A DNA stretch of 64,000 nt from Wenjunlia vitaminophila DSM 41686 (GCF_000380165.1 NZ_KB904651.1:1-64000), one strand, 5' to 3'. Positions 29,321-37,800 are shown, numbered from the stretch's first letter. Translations and numbers: made by a program. Notes: generated by a model not told the origin, from the sequence alone.

Positions 29321-31794
29321 CGTGTGCCTCCCCGCACTGCCTGCCGATCCCTGTCCCGCGGGGACGCCCCGAGCAGCAGACCGACCACCGGCAGGACCCT
29401 GTCCGCCCGCGCCGTGTCCGGAACCTCCCCGAACCCGCTGTACCCCACCACCACGGCGGTGGTCGCCGACCTCCCGGCGCCGCCGCGGCGCACCAACTCC
29501 CCAACGGTCCGCCGCACCCCGGGCTCGAACTCCGCGAAGGTGCGCCGCAGCAGCGGCAACACGTCGTGGAACGCCTCGGGGGACACCCCGGTCAGCCAGG
29601 TGTCGATGAGGCCGAGCAGCCGCTCGTCGTGCACCAGCAGCATCCCGCCGCCGGACAGGAAGCCCTCGACCCAGGCCGCGGCGTCGGCCGGCGCGGTCCC
29701 CGGCGACAGGGCGAGCCCCATCAGCCGAGCGGCCTCGGTCGCCTCCAGTTCGCCGTCGTCCATGAGCAGCCGGGCGGCCCGGCCGCGCAGCAGCCCGGAG
29801 ACGCCCGGGACCGTGTCCGTCCCGGCCTCCCGGCGGGCCAGCGAGCCGAGCATGCCCAGCCACTGGCGGCGCAGGTCGGCGTTGTCCAGCAGCCCGATGG
29901 CCTGGTGGGCGCCGTCCAGGTGCTGGCGCATCTCCTGCGCGCCGTCCTGGTCGAGCCCGAGGCACGCCGGGGGCAGCCCCACACAGATCCGGAAGGCCAG
30001 GCCGTCGGCGACCTCCCGCAGCGCCGCCGCGTCGGTACCGCGCACGTCCCCGTACCTGGCGGACCGCACCAGGGCGGGCAGTGCCTGCGCCAGGTGGCCG
30101 ACGTCGGCGTCGAGTGCGGCCAGGTCGGACAGCGCCCGCATCACGGTCGGCAGCGCGTCGGGGAGCTGGGCGCGCAGACAGCGTTCGGCGAGCGCGGTGA
30201 CCTCGGCGAGCGCCGTGGCCTTGACCGCCTGGTCCTCCGCCTTGGCGGTGGCCGCGGCGACCACCGTGGTGCCCCAGGCCCCTGCCTCGGCCACCGAGAC
30301 GGCGAGCTCGGGCTCCCAGCGCAGCCGCCAGGTCTCCCGGAACGTGCCGGTGTTGTTCCGGCCCCTGACCGGCTCGCCCCACCCGATGCGCAGCAGGCTC
30401 AGCCGGTGCAGCAACTGGCTCCGGGCGAGCCCGGTCGGCTCGCGCAGGTCCAGCTCGTACTCCTTCTCCAGCGCCTCCGGCTTCAGCCGCAGGGTGCGCT
30501 GGGTGCGGGTCAGGTCCCGTTGCAGGGGAACGGCCGGTGCGGCGTCGGGCACCTCCCCGAGGTCGTCGCCGATGACGAGCCGTTCGGCGACCAGGGCCAG
30601 CGGGACGTCCGATCCGTCGCACATCACCGCCCGCACCGCGTCGGTGGCCTCGGTGAGCCCGGCGAGCGGACGGCCGCGCATGACCGCCAGGCTCTCGGCG
30701 AGCCGCACCGACTCGATGACGTGGGCTGAGGACACCGGGAAGTCCTCCTCCCGCAGCAGCCCGGCCACCCTGGTCATCCACCGGGTGACCGGACGGTCGG
30801 GCGCGGTGAACAGGTGGTGGTACCAGCCGGGCGAGGTGATCCCGGCGCCGTAGCCGCTGCTCAGCCCTAGCCGGCGGTGGGTCCACGGCACCCAGGTGAC
30901 CTCCACCTTGGCCTTGGGCAGCCCCTTGAGCTCCTGGCGGTCGGCGGTCACGGTCGTCCTGGCGGTCAGCGCCGGCACGTGCCAGGCGCCGCACACCACG
31001 GCGACGCGGTCGAACTCGCGCCTGGCCTCCCGTATCCGCAGCCGCATGTGGGCCTCGCGCACCGGGTCGTTCCGGTGGCCGCCGTCCCCGTACTCCTCAC
31101 GCAGTGCCGCCATCGCCTCGGCCAGTGCCTCGAACGGGGCCAGCGCGTCGCCGTCGCACTGCTCGACGCGGTGTTCGACGGCGTCCTCCCACCAGCGTTC
31201 GGCGTCGTCGTACCCGGCCGCCTCGGCGAGGGTGCGAATGGGGTCGACCCGCACCTCGTCCTCCCCCGAGCCGTCCCTCTCCGAGCCCCCGTCCCCCGCC
31301 GCGCCCTCGTCCGCCGACGCGCCCGCACGGTCGGTGGAGCCGCCCTGCTCGGAGCCCGGCGTGGCCTGCCCCTCCGCGGTCTCCCCCCGTGCGGCCTCCT
31401 CCTCGGCGGCGAGGCGCTCGGCGAGCTCACGCTCCGCCCGGGCCGCGGCCATGGCGAGGCCGTGCGAGGCCGGCAGGTCGATGAAGCGGACCGGAACGCC
31501 GCGGTGCTGCGCGTGCCGGATGGCCACCCACTCCGGGGAGAACTCCGCCACCGGCCAGAAGGCCATCTTGGCGGGGTCGTCCACCACGTGGGCGAGGAGC
31601 GCCACCGGTGGACGCATCTGCTCGTCCGCGGCGAGGTGGAGCACCCCGTCCGCCTCCGGCGGGCCCTCCACGAGAACCACGTCCGGCTCGAACTGCTCGA
31701 GGGCGGCCCGCACCGCCCTCGCCGACCCGGGCCCGTGGTGGCGGACGCCGAGCAGCGCCAGCTCGCCGCGGTCGGACGCGCGGGTGCCCGCCAT
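29317..31794 (-). CDS. DUF5682 family protein
   Basis: An 825-residue protein. The beginning, LALLGVRHHGPGSARAVRAAL then DVVLVEGPPEAD, and VCGAWHVPAL further on match DUF5682, whose start resembles TraB/ChaN-like folds with conserved His and Glu residues. An acidic, low-complexity insert at about 125-185 splits the first part, and the C-terminal half is mainly helical. Function unknown; genes of this family are found between a MoxR ATPase and a VWA gene (E. coli YehM type, as I recall). The start ATG shares one base with the MoxR stop (TGATG), and the stop overlaps the VWA start, so all three are translationally coupled. Confidence 0.85.
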   Translation of the reverse strand: MAGTRASDRGELALLGVRHHGPGSARAVRAALEQFEPDVVLVEGPPEADGVLHLAADEQMRPPVALLAHVVDDPAKMAFWPVAEFSPEWVAIRHAQHRGVPVRFIDLPASHGLAMAAARAERELAERLAAEEEAARGETAEGQATPGSEQGGSTDRAGASADEGAAGDGGSERDGSGEDEVRVDPIRTLAEAAGYDDAERWWEDAVEHRVEQCDGDALAPFEALAEAMAALREEYGDGGHRNDPVREAHMRLRIREARREFDRVAVVCGAWHVPALTARTTVTADRQELKGLPKAKVEVTWVPWTHRRLGLSSGYGAGITSPGWYHHLFTAPDRPVTRWMTRVAGLLREEDFPVSSAHVIESVRLAESLAVMRGRPLAGLTEATDAVRAVMCDGSDVPLALVAERLVIGDDLGEVPDAAPAVPLQRDLTRTQRTLRLKPEALEKEYELDLREPTGLARSQLLHRLSLLRIGWGEPVRGRNNTGTFRETWRLRWEPELAVSVAEAGAWGTTVVAAATAKAEDQAVKATALAEVTALAERCLRAQLPDALPTVMRALSDLAALDADVGHLAQALPALVRSARYGDVRGTDAAALREVADGLAFRICVGLPPACLGLDQDGAQEMRQHLDGAHQAIGLLDNADLRRQWLGMLGSLARREAGTDTVPGVSGLLRGRAARLLMDDGELEATEAARLMGLALSPGTAPADAAAWVEGFLSGGGMLLVHDERLLGLIDTWLTGVSPEAFHDVLPLLRRTFAEFEPGVRRTVGELVRRGGAGRSATTAVVVGYSGFGEVPDTARADRVLPVVGLLLGASPRDRDRQAVRGGTR

Positions 31795-32897
31795 CAGGAG
31801 ATCTCCCGGCAGGCACGGTAGAAGTCCTTCCAGCCGTCCCGCTCGCGCACCACGGTCTCCAGGTACTCCCGCCAGACGACCTTGTCGGACGACGGGTCGC
31901 GGACCACCGCGCCCTGGATGCCGGCGGCGACGTCACTGGCGCGCAGGACGCCGTCGCCGAAGTGGGCGGCGAGCGCGAGGCCGTTGGTCACCACGGAGAT
32001 GGCCTCCGCGGTGGACAGCGTCCCGGACGGTGACTTGACCTTGGTGCGGCCGTCGTTGGTCAGGCCGTTGCGCAGCTCGCGGAAGACGGTGACCACCCGC
32101 CGTATCTCGTCCGCTCCGGCCGGCGCCTCGGGCAGCTCAAGGGAGCGGCCGATCTGCTCCACCCGACGGGAGACGATGTCCACCTCGTCCTCGACCGTGG
32201 CCGGCAGGGGCAGCACCACGGTGTTGAACCGGCGGCGCAGCGCGCTGGACAGGTCGTTGACGCCGCGGTCGCGGTCGTTGGCGGTGGCGATCAGGTTGAA
32301 CCCGCGCACCGCCTGGGTCTCCTCGCCGAGCTCGGGCACCGGCAGCGTCTTCTCGGACAGGATGGTGATCAGCGTGTCCTGGACGTCGGCGGGGATGCGG
32401 GTGAGCTCCTCGAGACGGGCGATCTTGCCGTCCTGCATGGCCCGCATCACCGGGCTGGGGACCAGGGCGTCGCGGCTGGGGCCGTGCGCCAGCAGTTGGG
32501 CGTAGTTCCAGCCGTACCGAATGGCCTCCTCCGCGGTGCCCGCGGTGCCCTGGACCAGCAGCGTGGAGTCGCCGCTGACCGCGGCGGCGAGGTGCTCGGA
32601 GACCCAGGTCTTCGCGGTACCGGGTACTCCGAGCAGCAGCAACGCCCGGTCGGTGGCCAGGGTGGTGACCGCCACCTCAACGATCCGGCGCGGGCCGACG
32701 TACTTGGGCGTGATCACCGTGCCGTCGCCCAGCGTCCCGCCGAGCAGGTAGGTGGCGACCGCCCACGGCGACAGGTTCCACCGGGCGGGGCGGGGCCGGT
32801 CGTCCGCGGCGGCCAGCGCCTTCAGCTCCTCGGCGAACGCGTCCTCGGCGTGCGGCCGGAGCGTCTCGCCCGGCCGGGTGGTCGTCGCGGTGGTCAT
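31794..32897 (-). CDS. MoxR-type AAA+ ATPase
   Basis: A 367-residue AAA+ ATPase of the MoxR branch. Walker A is GVPGTAKT (90-97). A Walker B-like stretch follows in DGKIARLEELTRIP, a sensor 1 Asn in NLIATANDRDRG, and the arginine-finger region in LSSALRRRFN. MoxR proteins partner VWA proteins to remodel or load metals into targets. The ATG at 32897 follows a GGGGGG run; an in-frame ATG seven codons earlier is possible. It heads the operon MoxR-DUF5682-VWA. Its promoter lies in the 334-base gap shared with the divergent chitinase gene. Confidence 0.92.
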   Translation of the reverse strand: MTTATTTRPGETLRPHAEDAFAEELKALAAADDRPRPARWNLSPWAVATYLLGGTLGDGTVITPKYVGPRRIVEVAVTTLATDRALLLLGVPGTAKTWVSEHLAAAVSGDSTLLVQGTAGTAEEAIRYGWNYAQLLAHGPSRDALVPSPVMRAMQDGKIARLEELTRIPADVQDTLITILSEKTLPVPELGEETQAVRGFNLIATANDRDRGVNDLSSALRRRFNTVVLPLPATVEDEVDIVSRRVEQIGRSLELPEAPAGADEIRRVVTVFRELRNGLTNDGRTKVKSPSGTLSTAEAISVVTNGLALAAHFGDGVLRASDVAAGIQGAVVRDPSSDKVVWREYLETVVRERDGWKDFYRACREIS

Positions 32898-33152
32898 CGT
32901 TGGGTAACCCCCCATGATCGGCGATCGGTCAGCCTCCGGGCGTGACGAACCGCACCGGTGGCGTGTGTGGGTGCGTGGCCGGCGCCCGAGGGACGGGCGG
33001 GACCGGTTGGGGCGCAGACGGCCCGATCGGCCCCCGATGGCGCATACTCCGCGGGCCGTCTGCGCGGTCTTCTCGACTGCAGAACCAACGATGCCGCACG
33101 GCACTGACAACCGCTCACCCAGCGAGCCGCGAATCCTCGGTGACTCGACCTT

Positions 33153-33189
33153 CCAATGACTTGACATGTTCATTGGTCTAGCCCATCTT
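33153..33189 (+). promoter_or_regulatory. Chitinase promoter with inverted repeat around the -35
   Basis: TTGACA (33161-33166) is a perfect -35 hexamer; 17 bases later CATCTT (33184-33189) is a weak -10. CCAATGA (33153-33159) and TCATTGG (33170-33176) form a perfect 7-bp inverted repeat with the -35 in the spacer, a layout typical of a repressor operator. The first DasR-like box overlaps the right arm and the spacer to the -10. Confidence 0.6.
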
Positions 33190-33209
33190 GGCGACAGGTC
33201 TGGACCAAT
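33172..33209. promoter_or_regulatory. Two DasR-like (dre) boxes
   Basis: ATTGGTCTAGCCCATC (33172-33187) and ACAGGTCTGGACCAAT (33194-33209) both resemble the DasR-responsive element centred on TGGTCTAGACCA. DasR is the GntR-family regulator that couples chitinase genes to aminosugar supply in streptomycetes. The boxes are 22 bp apart, two helical turns. Matches are imperfect, so this is a strong suggestion rather than proof. Confidence 0.6.
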
Positions 33210-33231
33210 ACCCCCAGCGTTGGAGGCCGTT

Positions 33232-34935
33232 GTGACCCACGCCCAACCCAGACGTCGCCGCCGGGCCAGCCGGCTGATCACCGGAGCCCTGACCGCCGCC
33301 CTCACCGTGTTCGGCCTCGGCGCCATCTCCACGGGAACCGCGGCCGCCGCCGACAACCTGCTACTCAACGCGGGCTTCGAGGCCGGCAGCACCGGGAGCT
33401 GGACCTGCACGGAGGGCACGAACGCCCAGTCCAGCACCGTACACACGGGCAGCCACGCGCTGACTGGAGCCCCCGCCGGCCTGGACTACGCACAGTGCTC
33501 CCAGCAGGTGACCGTCCAGCCCAACTCCGAGTACAAGCTCTCCGGATGGGTCCAGGGCCCCTACGTCTACCTCGGCGCGACCGGCACCGGAGGAACCGAT
33601 CCCAGCACCTGGACCAGCTCCTCAACCTGGACCCAACTCAACACCTCCTTCACTACTGGCGCGAACACAACAAAAGTGACGGTCTACGTCCACGGCTGGT
33701 ACGGCCAGGCCGCCTACTTCGCCGACGACCTCGTGTTGTCCGGCCCCGGCGAGGACCCGGAGCCGCCACAACTCCCGACCGCACCCACCGGGCTCACCGC
33801 GGGCACCCCCACCTCGTCCTCCGTCCCGCTGTCCTGGAACCCGGTCTCCGGCGCGACGTCCTACCAGGTCTACCGGGACGGCAACCGCGTCAGCACCGCC
33901 ACCTCGACCTCCACCACGGTCACCGGACTCTCCGCCTCGACCGCGTACTCGTTCCAGGTCAGCGCCGTCAACGCGGCAGGCGAGTCGGCCCGGTCCGCCG
34001 CGGTCACCGTCACCACCAAGGAGTCGAGCGGCGGCGGCGACGTGCCCAAGCACGCCCTCACCGGCTACTGGCAGAACTTCGACAACGGCGCCGCGCTCCA
34101 GCGCCTTGGCGACGTGCAGAGCCAGTACGACATCATCGCCGTCGCGTTCGCCGACGCCACCACCCAGCCCGGCGCCATCACGTTCAACCTGGACCCGACC
34201 CTGGCCAGCAAGCTCGGCGGCTACACCAAGGCCGACTTCATCGCCGACATCCAGGCCAAGCAGGCCCAGGGGAAGAAGGTCATCCTGTCCGTCGGCGGGG
34301 AGAAGGGCACGATCAGCGTGGGCAGCACGGAGGCCGCCACCAACTTCGCCAACAGCGCGTACGCGCTGGCCCAGGAGTACGGCTTCGACGGCGTGGACAT
34401 CGACCTCGAGAACGGCGTCAACCCCACCTACATGAGCCAGGCCCTGCACTCCCTGGCGAGCAAGATGGGCGCCGGCTTCGTGCTGACCATGGCCCCGCAG
34501 ACCATCGACATGCAGTCCACCCAGGGCGGCTACTTCCAGCTCGCGCTGAAGACCAAGGACATCCTCACCGTCGTCAACATGCAGTACTACAACTCGGGTT
34601 CCATGCTGGGCTGCGACGGCAAGGTCTACTCACAGGGCACCCTGGACTTCCTGACCGCGCTGGCCTGCATCCAGCTCGAGGGCGGCCTCGACCCGTCCCA
34701 GGTCGGCCTCGGCGTCCCCGCCTCCAGCCGGGCGGCCGGTGGTGGCCAGGTCGCCCCGAGCGTGGTCAACAACGCCCTGGACTGCCTGGCCCGCGGCACC
34801 AACTGCGGCACCTTCAAGCCCAGCCGCACCTATCCCGGCATCCGCGGCGCCATGACCTGGTCCACCAACTGGGACCAGACCAACGGCAACGCCTTCTCCA
34901 ACACCGTGGGGCCGCACGTCCACGCCCTGCCGTGA
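33232..34935 (+). CDS. Secreted chitinase, GH18, with carbohydrate-binding and FnIII domains
   Basis: A 567-residue secreted enzyme. A basic signal peptide ending near AAA (about residue 41) is followed by a beta-rich module beginning DNLLLNAGFEAGS (about 42-165), which looks like a carbohydrate-binding module; a fibronectin type III domain (about 180-265, PTGLTAGTPTSSSVPLSWN and on); a Gly/Ser linker; and a GH18 catalytic domain (about 275-567). The catalytic DxxDxDxE motif is intact as DGVDIDLE (386-393). It hydrolyses chitin to GlcNAc oligomers outside the cell. GTG 33232 has TGGAGG five bases upstream; an ATG at 33166 lies inside the promoter and is rejected. Confidence 0.95.
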   Translation: MTHAQPRRRRRASRLITGALTAALTVFGLGAISTGTAAAADNLLLNAGFEAGSTGSWTCTEGTNAQSSTVHTGSHALTGAPAGLDYAQCSQQVTVQPNSEYKLSGWVQGPYVYLGATGTGGTDPSTWTSSSTWTQLNTSFTTGANTTKVTVYVHGWYGQAAYFADDLVLSGPGEDPEPPQLPTAPTGLTAGTPTSSSVPLSWNPVSGATSYQVYRDGNRVSTATSTSTTVTGLSASTAYSFQVSAVNAAGESARSAAVTVTTKESSGGGDVPKHALTGYWQNFDNGAALQRLGDVQSQYDIIAVAFADATTQPGAITFNLDPTLASKLGGYTKADFIADIQAKQAQGKKVILSVGGEKGTISVGSTEAATNFANSAYALAQEYGFDGVDIDLENGVNPTYMSQALHSLASKMGAGFVLTMAPQTIDMQSTQGGYFQLALKTKDILTVVNMQYYNSGSMLGCDGKVYSQGTLDFLTALACIQLEGGLDPSQVGLGVPASSRAAGGGQVAPSVVNNALDCLARGTNCGTFKPSRTYPGIRGAMTWSTNWDQTNGNAFSNTVGPHVHALP

Positions 34936-34947
34936 CCTCCCCGGCCG

Positions 34948-35136
34948 TCAGACCCTGACCTCCCCCGCCTTCACCGCGCGCACCAGCGCACCGACCCGGG
35001 CGGGGGAGGTCGCTATCACGGTGCCGGGCTCCGCGCTCTCCCGGAGGAGGACGGTGCCGTCGGAGGGACGGGCCAGCTCCACACAACTGTTGCCCTGAGC
35101 GCAGTACGACGACTTCTGCCACTGGACCTCGGTCAT
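34948..35136 (-). CDS. DUF397 protein (62 aa), module 1
   Basis: A 62-residue DUF397 protein with the family pattern W-QKSSYCAQGNSCVELARP, GTVLLRESAEPG and a C-terminal FLRAVK-like helix (ALVRAVKAGE). DUF397 proteins (BldB/AbaA-associated small proteins) accompany DUF5753-type helix-turn-helix proteins and probably modulate them, in the way proposed for WhiJ partners. Its ATG overlaps the stop codon of the upstream XRE gene (ATGA, 35133-35136). It is 73 percent or so similar by eye to the copy at 36131-36319. Confidence 0.92.
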   Translation of the reverse strand: MTEVQWQKSSYCAQGNSCVELARPSDGTVLLRESAEPGTVIATSPARVGALVRAVKAGEVRV

Positions 35137-35984
35137 TTCCACTGCTCCTTCGCCTTGTGGATGACTGCTCTCGATGCTTCGGGATCGAGGGACCGCTGTT
35201 CCATGAGATCGAGCAGACTCCGGTAGTTGGCCAGTTCCGCCGGTGAGTCGATGAAGACGACGCCGTGTGCCGTATCGAGCTGCACGGTGTCGAGCTCGGG
35301 GACCGGGCCACAGGCATAGAGGATCGACTGCCCGGCTCCCGGAAAACCCTCCGTCCCGAAGGGAATGACCTGGATGTCGATCCCTTCGCGTTCGCCCATG
35401 TCAAGCAGGTGCTGGCACTGTGCGCGCGCCACTTCCGCACCGCCGAACCCCATATGCAGAGCCGCCTCATGGAGTACCGCCGAGAACTCGGCCCCCGGTT
35501 GGGCAAGAACCCTCTTCCGCTCCATCCGATGCGCCACCCGCAGTTCCACCTCCAGCCGGGACAGCGGCGGTACGGCGAGGGAGAAGACAGCCCGCGCATG
35601 GTCCTCGGTCTGCAACAAGCCGGGGATGTGCACCGTCTGAGCAGCACGCATGCGGGCGGCGTGGTGCTCCAGCTCCGCCATGTCCAACAACCCCGCAGGG
35701 AGCTTCCCCCGGTACTCCTCCCACCAGTGGCGCCGCCGCAACCCCGTCATCTGGGCCAGGGCCCCCACCAGCGCCTCGTCCGAGCAGCCGTAGGCAGTCG
35801 TCAGTCTGCGCAGTCGTTCCTCGCTGACACCGACTCGACCCGACTCGATGTTGGAGATCAACGGTCGCTCACCGCCCAACACTCCGGCGGCCTCCAGGAC
35901 GCTCATCCCCGCGTGCTCCCTGAGCTTCCGCAGCTCCGCGCCCAGTCGCCGATGTCGCGCTGTCGGCGTGCTCCTCGGCGCCAT
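35133..35984 (-). CDS. XRE-type helix-turn-helix protein with DUF5753 (WhiJ-like), module 1
   Basis: A 283-residue protein. The N-terminal helix-turn-helix spans about 10-65 (RLGAELRKLREHAGMSVLEAAGVL, then ISNIESGRVGVSEERL), followed by the DUF5753 domain (about 95-275) with HIPGLLQTEDHARAVF, VELRVAHRMERKRVL and GVVFIDSP. This is the architecture of WhiJ/AbaA-type developmental regulators (also called Scr1 family). Same length as the paralogue at 36319-37170. ATG 35984 was chosen because both paralogues begin MAPRSTPTAR; a further 31 upstream residues are possible but not conserved. Confidence 0.93.
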   Translation of the reverse strand: MAPRSTPTARHRRLGAELRKLREHAGMSVLEAAGVLGGERPLISNIESGRVGVSEERLRRLTTAYGCSDEALVGALAQMTGLRRRHWWEEYRGKLPAGLLDMAELEHHAARMRAAQTVHIPGLLQTEDHARAVFSLAVPPLSRLEVELRVAHRMERKRVLAQPGAEFSAVLHEAALHMGFGGAEVARAQCQHLLDMGEREGIDIQVIPFGTEGFPGAGQSILYACGPVPELDTVQLDTAHGVVFIDSPAELANYRSLLDLMEQRSLDPEASRAVIHKAKEQWK

Positions 35985-36130
35985 GCTCCCCACCACCTTC
36001 ACGCTTTCGAGGTACGGGATGACCTTGCGCCGCGGCATGGGCCGCGACACTAGCCATCCCCTCAACTTCCAGGCCATTGGATGTGGTCAATGACGTGGAC
36101 GGCCTGTCCCGCATAACGGCCAAGCCGACT

Positions 36131-36319
36131 TCAGACAGCCAGCTTCCCCGCCTTGACCGCGCGCACCAGCGCACCGACCCTGGCTGCGGAGGTCGCTATC
36201 ACAGTGTCGGGCTCCGCACTCTCCCGAAGCATGACGATGCCGTCGGCGGGCCGGCCCAGCTCGATGCAGTTGCTGCCCTGGGCGGAGAACGACGATTTCT
36301 GCCACACGATCTGAGTCAT
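36131..36319 (-). CDS. DUF397 protein (62 aa), module 2
   Basis: A 62-residue DUF397 protein (VWQKSSFSAQGSNCIELGRP, IVMLRESAEPDTVIATS, ALVRAVKAGKL). Its ATG shares one base with the TAA of the upstream XRE gene (TAATG), so the module is translationally coupled like module 1. The two DUF397 proteins share most residues, notably the RESAEP-TVIATS-ARVGALVRAVKAG block. Confidence 0.92.
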   Translation of the reverse strand: MTQIVWQKSSFSAQGSNCIELGRPADGIVMLRESAEPDTVIATSAARVGALVRAVKAGKLAV

Positions 36320-37170
36320 TACCAGTCCTCCTTCACCTTGTGGATCAGCTCTCGTGACTCAGCCGGACCGAGAGCAACGCCCTCCATCCGGTCCAACAAG
36401 TCCCGGTAGTTCGCCAGTTGACCCGGTGAGCCGAGGAACACCATTCCGTGCTCGGTATCGACCTGCACCACGTCGAGCTGCGGAACCGGCCCCTCGGCGT
36501 AGCCGATTGTGTGCCCGTCCCCAGGAAAGCCATCAGGGCCGAACGGAATGACCAATATGGTGACGTGCTCCTGCTCAGTTGCCTCGAGGATGTGGCTGAG
36601 TTGCGCCCGCGCGATCCGTCTACCGCCGAACCCGATGCGCAACACGGCCTCGTGGACGATCGCCAGGTACTGGGGCGGGGCCTCACGCTGAAGGATCGCC
36701 TGCCGCCGCATCCGATGGGCCACCCGCAGTTCGACCTCCAGACGGGAAAGCGGCGGCACCGCCAGTTCGAAAACCGCCCTGGCATGGTCCTCCGTCTGGA
36801 GAAGTCCGGGCATGTGCACCATCTGGGCGGTCCGCAGCCGAACAGCATGGTGCTCCATCTCGGCGAGATCAGCGAAACCCGACGGCAGTGCGGCACGATA
36901 GTCCTCCCACCACTGCCCTTTGCGTTCACGCGCCATCCTGGCCAACACCTCGACGAGGGCGGCGTCTCGCACCCGGTAGTGAGACACGAGCCGACGGAAC
37001 CTGTCCTCACTGACGCCGACCCGCCCCGCCTCGATGTTGGAAATCATCGTCCGATCAGTCCCCAGGAGCGTTGCGGCCTGGAGCAGGGAGAGTCCCGCGT
37101 CTTCGCGCAGAGTGCGCAATTCGGCGCCGAGTCGCCGTTGACGAGCCGTGGGCGTACTTCTTGGTGCCAT
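36319..37170 (-). CDS. XRE-type helix-turn-helix protein with DUF5753 (WhiJ-like), module 2
   Basis: A 283-residue paralogue of the module 1 regulator. The helix-turn-helix (RLGAELRTLREDAGLSLLQAATLL, ISNIEAGRVGVSEDRF) and DUF5753 domain (HMPGLLQTEDHARAVFELAVPP, VELRVAHRMRRQAIL, GMVFLGSP) align end to end. Divergence is concentrated around the second half, so the duplication is not recent. It is probably first in its own transcript; the 37171-37308 interval contains a long inverted repeat that may be its operator, shared with the divergent ATPase gene. Confidence 0.93.
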   Translation of the reverse strand: MAPRSTPTARQRRLGAELRTLREDAGLSLLQAATLLGTDRTMISNIEAGRVGVSEDRFRRLVSHYRVRDAALVEVLARMARERKGQWWEDYRAALPSGFADLAEMEHHAVRLRTAQMVHMPGLLQTEDHARAVFELAVPPLSRLEVELRVAHRMRRQAILQREAPPQYLAIVHEAVLRIGFGGRRIARAQLSHILEATEQEHVTILVIPFGPDGFPGDGHTIGYAEGPVPQLDVVQVDTEHGMVFLGSPGQLANYRDLLDRMEGVALGPAESRELIHKVKEDW

Positions 37171-37221
37171 CCGTCCTCTCTTCGACAGTCCGTGCGCATG
37201 CGTCACTCACACAGGGATCGT

Positions 37222-37260
37222 AGGAGCACTGTTTGCGACTTTAGGTAGCAAAGTGCTCCT
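37222..37260. promoter_or_regulatory. Long inverted repeat between the WhiJ-like and ATPase genes
   Basis: Left arm AGGAGCACTGTTTGC (37222-37236) and right arm GCAAAGTGCTCCT (37248-37260) pair along 13 bases with a 2-base bulge. It sits in the divergent promoter region, so it may be the operator of the adjacent XRE regulator. A hairpin in RNA is the alternative. Confidence 0.55.
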
Positions 37261-37308
37261 CACTGAGCCTACTCTCAGCAACCAGACGTTTACCCGTTGG
37301 GAGAACCC

Positions 37309-37731
37309 ATGACGTTCTGGTCCTATGCCCTTTCCCTCCCCCATGACCCCCGCGCGGCGCGCGTGGTGCGCGACACCCTGCGCAGCGCGCTCACCGTCAA
37401 CGAGCAGCCGCACCTGGTGGACACCGCCACCCTGCTCGCCTCCGAGCTGGTCGGGAACGTCCTGCGCCACTCCAACGGGCGGTCCCTCGTAAGGATGCGC
37501 GGACACGGCGACACCGTGCGGATCAGCGTCTGGGACCGCGGCCCCGGGCTCCCCCGTCGCACGGCGGCCCTTCCGGACAGCACCGACGGACGGGGCCTGA
37601 CCCTGCTGGACGCCTGCGCCGACCGATGGGGAGTGGTCACCGCCTGGCGGCCCGGGTCCGGCACGCCCGGGAAGTCCGTGTGGTTCGAACTTTCCGGTGC
37701 CCGGGTATTCACTGATTGCCATCACATCTGA
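37309..37731 (+). CDS. GHKL ATPase, anti-sigma-factor-like (AbaA-associated type)
   Basis: A 140-residue HATPase_c_2 protein of the kind called ATP-binding protein beside WhiJ/AbaA-type genes. The N box is LASELVGNVLRHS (about 44-56), the G1 box is VWDRGPGLP and the G2 box DGRGLTLLDACADRWGV. It has the full length of the fold without a receiver or phosphatase. Related proteins act as anti-sigma kinases or as partners in the bald/white developmental loci. ATG 37309 has a GGGAG ribosome site six bases upstream; the upstream in-frame ATG at 37297 overlaps it. Confidence 0.9.
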   Translation: MTFWSYALSLPHDPRAARVVRDTLRSALTVNEQPHLVDTATLLASELVGNVLRHSNGRSLVRMRGHGDTVRISVWDRGPGLPRRTAALPDSTDGRGLTLLDACADRWGVVTAWRPGSGTPGKSVWFELSGARVFTDCHHI

Positions 37732-37741
37732 GGCCGCCTCA

Positions 37742-37756
37742 GGGCAAAATTTGCCC
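37742..37756. promoter_or_regulatory. Perfect palindrome before the AAA ATPase gene
   Basis: GGGCAAA-A-TTTGCCC, a perfect 7+1+7 palindrome whose flanks CTC and GAG nearly extend it. It lies 45 bases upstream of the ATPase start and 11 after the preceding stop. It could be an operator or a small terminator. Confidence 0.45.
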
Positions 37757-37800
37757 CAGAGCGGCAGTAGACACGCACCATGACTGTGGCAGGAGACGAA

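Larger units (their letters stand above)
32898..33231. other. Divergent control region, MoxR operon / chitinase
   Basis: 334 bases without a gene. The right third contains the chitinase promoter, an inverted repeat over its -35 and two DasR-like boxes (listed separately). The left two thirds are GC-rich with nothing I can name; the MoxR promoter must lie there. Confidence 0.5.

Noticed and set aside
33166-33231. Upstream ATG extending the chitinase by 22 residues
   Set aside because: The extension would lie within the promoter and operator boxes and would displace the signal peptide; GTG 33232 has a good TGGAGG site.
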